Shown: one piece after another, positions 24,828 to 28,617 of the stretch | How the letters are laid out: each line of letters begins with the position of its first letter | Numbering within the stretch: position 1 is the stretch's first letter | Source: Bacteroidales bacterium | Lineage (GTDB): Bacteria > Bacteroidota > Bacteroidia > Bacteroidales > UBA932 | NCBI GenBank assembly: GCA_023227835.1 | Contig: JALOCI010000037.1 | Location: 1 to 28,617, forward strand | Direction of reading: 5' to 3' | DNA length: 28,617 bases | Made by a program: the position numbers and the translations under genes | The notes under the pieces: model-generated | The model's input: only the letters and a program-made list of their open reading frames with translations | Database searches by the model: none | What the model was told of the DNA's origin: nothing

Positions 24828-25895
24828 ATGGATGGCAGGTATTTAAATGGAGCAGTGGAGCTTTTAAGAGAGATGGTTTCAATTCCGTCAATTTCAGGTG
24901 AGGAGTCAGCAGTATCTGATCATATTTATAAATATCTGGTATCCACCGGTCTGTCCCCCGTAAAGATAGCAAATAATATTGTTGTCTATTCAAAGCGCTT
25001 TAATCCATCAAGAAAAACGCTGATGCTGAATTCTCATATGGATACTGTAAAACCTGTAAGCGCTTACTCGTTCAATCCTTATGATCCTCAGAAGGATAGT
25101 GAAAAAATATATGGTGTAGGAAGCAATGATGCAGGAGCATCAGTAGTCTCTCTGTTACACACATTTTTATATTTCGAGGAGCAGGCAACAGACTTGTTGA
25201 ATTTTAACCTGATGTTGCTTATCTCCGCAGAGGAGGAGACATCCGGGAAAAATGGAATTATTCTAGCCTTGAAAAATATAAAGAGGCCTGATTGCGCAAT
25301 AGTAGGCGAACCTACATGCATGAAAACGGCAGTAGGAGAGAGAGGACTCCTTGTTGTCGATGCTGTTGCCCACGGAGTATGCGGCCATGCTGCCAGAAAT
25401 GAAGGCGTTAATGCAATCATGATTGCTTTTGATGATATTGCATGGCTGAGAAATTACTCATTTCCACAGGTATCTGAGAGAATGGGTACCGTTAAGTGCT
25501 CAGTGACACAGATAGAGGCCGGTACACAACACAACGTTGTGCCTGACGCATGTAAGTTTGTAATTGATATAAGACCTACGGATCGTTATACTAATCCTGA
25601 GATCATGGAGGTACTGAAAGCAAATATGAAGAGTGAAATGAAGGCCCGTTCTCTTACAAACCGTTCTTCTATTACACCGGAAGGTCATCCGCTTGTTGAG
25701 GCAGCTTTGAGTTGCGGTATTGAGACCTATATCTCTCCTACAACATCTGACTGGATGAGAATGGACTTTCCTGCCGTGAAGATGGGGCCGGGCGACTCTT
25801 CACGCTCACACAGGGCGGATGAGTTTGTATATGTTGACGAAGTGAGGGGTGGTGTCGAAGGTTATGTTAATTTTGTATCTAAAATGAAAATGTGA
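24828..25895 (+). CDS. argE: M20-family N-acyl-ornithine/citrulline deacylase (ArgE-like)
   Basis: The 355-residue protein has the M20 metallopeptidase layout. LNSHMDTVKP holds metal His70 and catalytic Asp72, and GVGSNDAGAS the bridging Asp101. LLISAEEETSG holds the Glu pair 135/136, followed by CAIVGEPT, and DSSRSHRADEF near the end holds the last metal His. In pathways with ArgF' the deacylase acts after carbamoylation, releasing citrulline from N-acetyl- or N-succinyl-citrulline. The operon position between argB and argH supports this. The ArgE or acetylcitrulline-deacetylase label is from context; dipeptidases of the same family look similar. It begins 11 nt after argB and ends 4 nt before argH. 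Confidence 0.87.
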   Translation: MDGRYLNGAVELLREMVSIPSISGEESAVSDHIYKYLVSTGLSPVKIANNIVVYSKRFNPSRKTLMLNSHMDTVKPVSAYSFNPYDPQKDSEKIYGVGSNDAGASVVSLLHTFLYFEEQATDLLNFNLMLLISAEEETSGKNGIILALKNIKRPDCAIVGEPTCMKTAVGERGLLVVDAVAHGVCGHAARNEGVNAIMIAFDDIAWLRNYSFPQVSERMGTVKCSVTQIEAGTQHNVVPDACKFVIDIRPTDRYTNPEIMEVLKANMKSEMKARSLTNRSSITPEGHPLVEAALSCGIETYISPTTSDWMRMDFPAVKMGPGDSSRSHRADEFVYVDEVRGGVEGYVNFVSKMKM

Positions 25896-25899
25896 GATT

Positions 25900-27195
25900 A
25901 TGGCAAAGTTATGGGATAAAGGTGTGACGGCAGACAGTCTTGTGGAGAAATTCACAGTCGGGAACGACAGGCTGCTTGATGAAAGAATGGCTGAATGCGA
26001 TGTCAGGGGCTCAATTGCCCATATAACAATGCTTGAAAGCATCGGTCTGCTTACATCTGAAGAGTTGCAGACATTGACAAAGGAGCTTGAAAATCTCCTG
26101 GTAATCATTAAGGATGGGGAGTTCAAAATTGAACCGGATGTGGAGGATATTCACTCTCAGGTTGAGTTGTATCTTACAAACAAACTTGGTGATGTCGGGA
26201 AAAAAATTCACTCGGGTCGTTCAAGGAATGACCAGGTTTTGGTTGATATTAAGCTCTATCTTAAACAGGAGATACTAGAGTTTAAGGATGAAATTGGAGA
26301 TTTGTTCAAACTCCTTCAATCACTGAGTGACAAGTACAAAGATGTCCTGATGCCGGGATATACTCATTACCAGGTGGCAATGCCGTCTTCATTCGGGTTA
26401 TGGTTCGGTGCTTATGCTGAGACACTCATTGATGATATTCACTCATTTGTCGCTGCCTGGGAGGTGGTTAACCAGAACCCTCTTGGATCTGCGGCCGGAT
26501 ACGGCAGCTCATTTCCGCTTGACAGGGAGATGACAACAAAGTTACTTGGATTTGGAACGCTGAATTATAACTCAGTTTCGGCACAACTTAGCAGGGGAAA
26601 GTCAGAGAGGGCTGTGGCTAATGCGCTCTCTTCACTTGCCTCAACACTTAACAAACTCTCAGCAGATTGCACTATTTTCATGAACAGCAACTACGGATTC
26701 ATCTCATTTCCAGATGAACTGACCACCGGTTCAAGCATAATGCCTCACAAGAAGAATCCTGACGTATGGGAGCTTATCAGGGCAAATTGCAACAGGATTC
26801 AGAGTGTGCCGAATGAAATTTCTCTTCTCACAACCAATCTTCCTCACGGATATCACCGCGATTTTCAATTGTTGAAGGATATTCTTTATCCTGCACTCGA
26901 TAAAATGCACATGTGCATCAAGATGTCTATGCTTATGCTCTCTTCTGTGAAGGTGAATAAAAATGTAATAGATGATTCGAAGTATGATTATCTTTTTACA
27001 GTCGAGGAGGTAAACAGGCTTGTACTGGATGGTGTTCCCTTCAGAGAGGCATACAAGAGAGTGGGGCATGAGGTTAACGAAGGAAAGTTCATTCCTGAAA
27101 AAAAAGTTGCCCATACTCACAAGGGAAGTATAGGCAATCTTTGTACAGCCGAGATTCGTGCTAAAATGGAGAGCGCCCTCTCTAAAATAAACTAA
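25900..27195 (+). CDS. argH: Argininosuccinate lyase
   Basis: The 431-residue protein is a fumarase/aspartase superfamily lyase. It has KIHSGRSRNDQVLVDIKLYL (residues about 102-121), the catalytic-base region MPGYTHYQVAMPSS (His156), NQNPLGSAAGYGSSFPLDRE and the signature TTGSSIMPHKKNPD (catalytic Ser278/279 loop). It splits argininosuccinate into arginine and fumarate, the last step of the pathway. It is the last gene of the operon, 4 nt after argE, and ends 5 nt from the convergent YeiH-type gene. No terminator fits in that space, so the transcripts probably overlap at their 3' ends. Confidence 0.95.
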   Translation: MAKLWDKGVTADSLVEKFTVGNDRLLDERMAECDVRGSIAHITMLESIGLLTSEELQTLTKELENLLVIIKDGEFKIEPDVEDIHSQVELYLTNKLGDVGKKIHSGRSRNDQVLVDIKLYLKQEILEFKDEIGDLFKLLQSLSDKYKDVLMPGYTHYQVAMPSSFGLWFGAYAETLIDDIHSFVAAWEVVNQNPLGSAAGYGSSFPLDREMTTKLLGFGTLNYNSVSAQLSRGKSERAVANALSSLASTLNKLSADCTIFMNSNYGFISFPDELTTGSSIMPHKKNPDVWELIRANCNRIQSVPNEISLLTTNLPHGYHRDFQLLKDILYPALDKMHMCIKMSMLMLSSVKVNKNVIDDSKYDYLFTVEEVNRLVLDGVPFREAYKRVGHEVNEGKFIPEKKVAHTHKGSIGNLCTAEIRAKMESALSKIN

Positions 27196-27200
27196 TCGGT

Positions 27201-28400
27201 TTAGTTGAAATAGGAGTAGTTTCCGAACAGCAGATAGGCAACAAGCAGGGTAACCGCAATGTTGAATGTCTGTGCTGTAAGGAATGTGTAGATGTTTCCC
27301 TTATTCTCCTTGGTGAAGAGTTTTCTGAAATCTGTCTCAAGACCTATGGATACGAAAGCCAGTGAAAACAGGGTCTCTCTGAGACCTTTCGCAACCTTGC
27401 CAAGCTCTTTCGCATTGTTAGGCTCCAGGAAAAGGCTGAAAACAAGAGAAGCGAGTAGGAATCCGATTACAAACTTTGGAAATCTTTCCCACAGTACGGA
27501 TGCTGACGGCTTGATATCTTTATTAGTCCCCTTGAATGACCAGTAGATTGATATGGCAAAGGCCGCAAGACCCAGAAGCACGTTCTGAGAAGATTTGATA
27601 ATTACACTGTACTTCTCTGCAACATCTCCAAGGAATTTGCCGGATGCAACAACGGCTCCGGTTGTGTCTATCGTTCCTCCGAGCCATGCACCCGCGACCT
27701 CAGGAGTCAGCCCGATCAGTTTTGCCAGGTAAGGCATGAGGTACATCATAGGTATTGCTATCACTAACACAATAGAGACTACAAATGAGAGCTTCTTGCT
27801 GTCACCCTTTATAGCACCGCAGGTTGCTATAGCAGCGGAGACTCCGCATATTGAAACTGCACTGGAAAGCATTACGGCCATCTCTTTATCAACTCCGAAT
27901 TTCTTTGCAATCCAGAATGAGAAGTACCATACTGAGATTACAACCACTACGGCCTGTACCATTCCAAGTGCACCTGCCTTCATGATTTCTGAGAATATGA
28001 TGCTTGTACCGAGGAGAACCAATCCGGCCTTGATGTAATATTCGCTTCTGACTGCAGGTTCGAGCCATTTTGGAAGCCCAACGGTATTCCTTATGAGTAA
28101 TCCGATAAGAACAGAGAAGAATACTGCCTCAAATCCGGTTGTCTTTATGAAAGAGAGTCCGCTCAGATATTGGGCAAATAGTGCTATCAGGAATACTACT
28201 GTATAAGAGAGGGCGAACATGGTTTTTATGTTGTTCCCCAGGAGCATAAGCCCGAGGGCAGCAAGTACACCTATTGCTGCGAATATGACATATATATTTG
28301 TCATGAATGTGGGGAAGGCTATTACTGCTGCTACCAGTAATGCGCCGATGATTGTGGCGATCCAGTCTTCGTTGCGGAATTGGGTGAGAAATTTATTCAT
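27201..28400 (-). CDS. YeiH/UPF0324-family putative membrane transporter
   Basis: I chose the ATG at 28398-28400 (MNKFLTQFRNEDW, 399 residues). A longer reading from 28463 would place its first codons across a promoter -7 box and a palindrome, and adds an atypical tail. The protein has about 10-11 membrane spans, with the family's GLLIRNTVGLPKWLEP region, YYIKAGLVLLGTSIIFSEI, SSAVSICGVSAAIATCGAIKG and AGAWLGGTIDTTGAVVASG. Members (YeiH) are often annotated as sulfate exporters, but substrate is not established. A link with amino-acid or sulfur metabolism is possible; nothing in the window decides. The gene is convergent with argH. Confidence 0.88.
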   Translation of the reverse strand: MNKFLTQFRNEDWIATIIGALLVAAVIAFPTFMTNIYVIFAAIGVLAALGLMLLGNNIKTMFALSYTVVFLIALFAQYLSGLSFIKTTGFEAVFFSVLIGLLIRNTVGLPKWLEPAVRSEYYIKAGLVLLGTSIIFSEIMKAGALGMVQAVVVVISVWYFSFWIAKKFGVDKEMAVMLSSAVSICGVSAAIATCGAIKGDSKKLSFVVSIVLVIAIPMMYLMPYLAKLIGLTPEVAGAWLGGTIDTTGAVVASGKFLGDVAEKYSVIIKSSQNVLLGLAAFAISIYWSFKGTNKDIKPSASVLWERFPKFVIGFLLASLVFSLFLEPNNAKELGKVAKGLRETLFSLAFVSIGLETDFRKLFTKENKGNIYTFLTAQTFNIAVTLLVAYLLFGNYSYFN

Positions 28401-28429
28401 ATTAATTGGTTTCGTTAAAGTATATGATA

Positions 28430-28437
28430 CAAAGATA
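28430..28437 (-). promoter_or_regulatory. Promoter -7 box of the YeiH-type gene
   Basis: Minus-strand TATCTTTG matches TAnnTTTG perfectly. Transcription would start about 22 nt before the ATG at 28400, which supports the shorter start. No TTTG is seen at the -33 position, which is taken up by the palindrome 28453-28470. Confidence 0.55.
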
Positions 28438-28452
28438 ATTTTTTTAAAATAA

Positions 28453-28470
28453 TAGTAAAACATTTTACTA
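28453..28470. promoter_or_regulatory. Perfect 18-bp palindrome, probable operator
   Basis: TAGTAAAA, CA, TTTTACTA: two perfect 8-bp arms around a 2-nt centre. It starts 15 nt upstream of the -7 box of the YeiH-type gene, so it covers the -33 region. A dimeric regulator bound there could block or replace RNA polymerase contacts. Confidence 0.5.
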
Positions 28471-28501
28471 ATTTATGGCGCTGATATTACTCATTTCAAT
28501 A

Positions 28502-28536
28502 AGCCCTGAGGCTCGGGGAGGGGTTCCGTCAGGGCT
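28502..28536. repeat. Hairpin, possible terminator
   Basis: AGCCCTGA (28502-28509) and TCAGGGCT (28529-28536) form a perfect 8-bp stem with a 19-nt GC-rich loop. No T-run follows on either strand, so a terminator role is uncertain; it may end a gene lying beyond the right edge. Confidence 0.4.
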
Positions 28537-28548
28537 GTTGCTTGCCTA

Positions 28549-28613
28549 AGCATTTCCAATCAAAATGCTGACTCACCTTCGGCTCAGACAGACGCATTTT
28601 GCTAAGAAATGCT
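28549..28613. repeat. Nested inverted repeat, structured element at right edge
   Basis: Outer arms AGCATTTC (28549-28556) and GAAATGCT (28606-28613) and inner arms CAAAATGC (28561-28568) and GCATTTTG (28594-28601) are both perfect 8-bp stems, separated by a symmetric 4-nt internal loop. The 25-nt apex holds a weak TGA/TCA pairing. The whole looks like a REP-type intergenic element or an RNA structure. No coding frame of note covers it. Confidence 0.45.
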
Positions 28614-28617
28614 GTCG

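Noticed and set aside
27193..27203. Convergent argH and YeiH-type genes with only 5 nt between stops, as a possible antisense control point
   Set aside because: Tight convergent pairs are common (the AraC/YbjQ pair has 10 nt), and nothing in the sequence shows a regulatory role.
28401..28463. N-terminal extension of 21 residues on the YeiH-type protein
   Set aside because: It overlaps a perfect promoter -7 box, and the family-like start MNKFLTQF follows at 28400.
1..28617. Search for mobile elements, CRISPR arrays, tRNA or rRNA genes and phage genes
   Set aside because: No transposase or integrase motif, no spaced direct repeats and no cloverleaf was recognised; gene order and base composition look even across the window.

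Overview
The window reads as a chromosomal segment of a Bacteroidota bacterium, probably a Bacteroidales species. It carries a susC/susD pair, SpI and SpII signal peptides with Bacteroides-like lipoboxes, several promoters with the TAnnTTTG -7 box, no obvious Shine-Dalgarno sites, and an ArgF' almost superimposable on what I recall of the Bacteroides fragilis succinylornithine transcarbamylase. No tRNA, rRNA, CRISPR array or transposase was seen.

Bases 1-14095 (all minus strand) are a polysaccharide utilisation locus (PUL) that looks built for beta-mannan or glucomannan. In transcription order it holds a clan GH-A glycosidase lipoprotein, a GH26 endo-mannanase lipoprotein, SusC, SusD, a surface lipoprotein in the SusE position, an intergenic terminator-like hairpin, an SSS-family sodium/sugar symporter, a cytoplasmic GH130 enzyme, and two tandem SGNH/sialate O-acetylesterase-like esterases. 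The second esterase runs off the left edge. The likely flow is surface cleavage, SusCD import, deacetylation, symport of short mannosides, then GH130 attack in the cytoplasm. A divergent AraC-type regulator (14316-15185) sits at the head. A near-identical 18-bp element lies at the same distance from a similar -7-like box in the two main PUL intergenic regions, and is the best candidate for its operator.

Bases 15196-18893 (minus) are a small peptide block: an OPT-family transporter, peptidase T and a YbjQ-family protein. Bases 18944-27195 (plus) are a compact arginine operon of GNAT acyltransferase, argG, argC, argD, argF', argB, argE and argH, with junctions from an 8-nt overlap to 13 nt. The pathway is the Bacteroidota variant in which the transcarbamylase acts on an N-acylated ornithine. 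Residue 90 of ArgF', which sets acyl-group specificity, is Ser rather than the Pro or Glu of characterised enzymes. A short Arg/His-rich ORF begins almost at the predicted transcription start and could be an attenuation leader peptide.

Bases 27201-28400 (minus) encode a YeiH-type membrane protein convergent with argH. Its predicted promoter abuts a perfect 18-bp palindrome. The right edge (28502-28617) has no gene but contains two strong inverted repeats.
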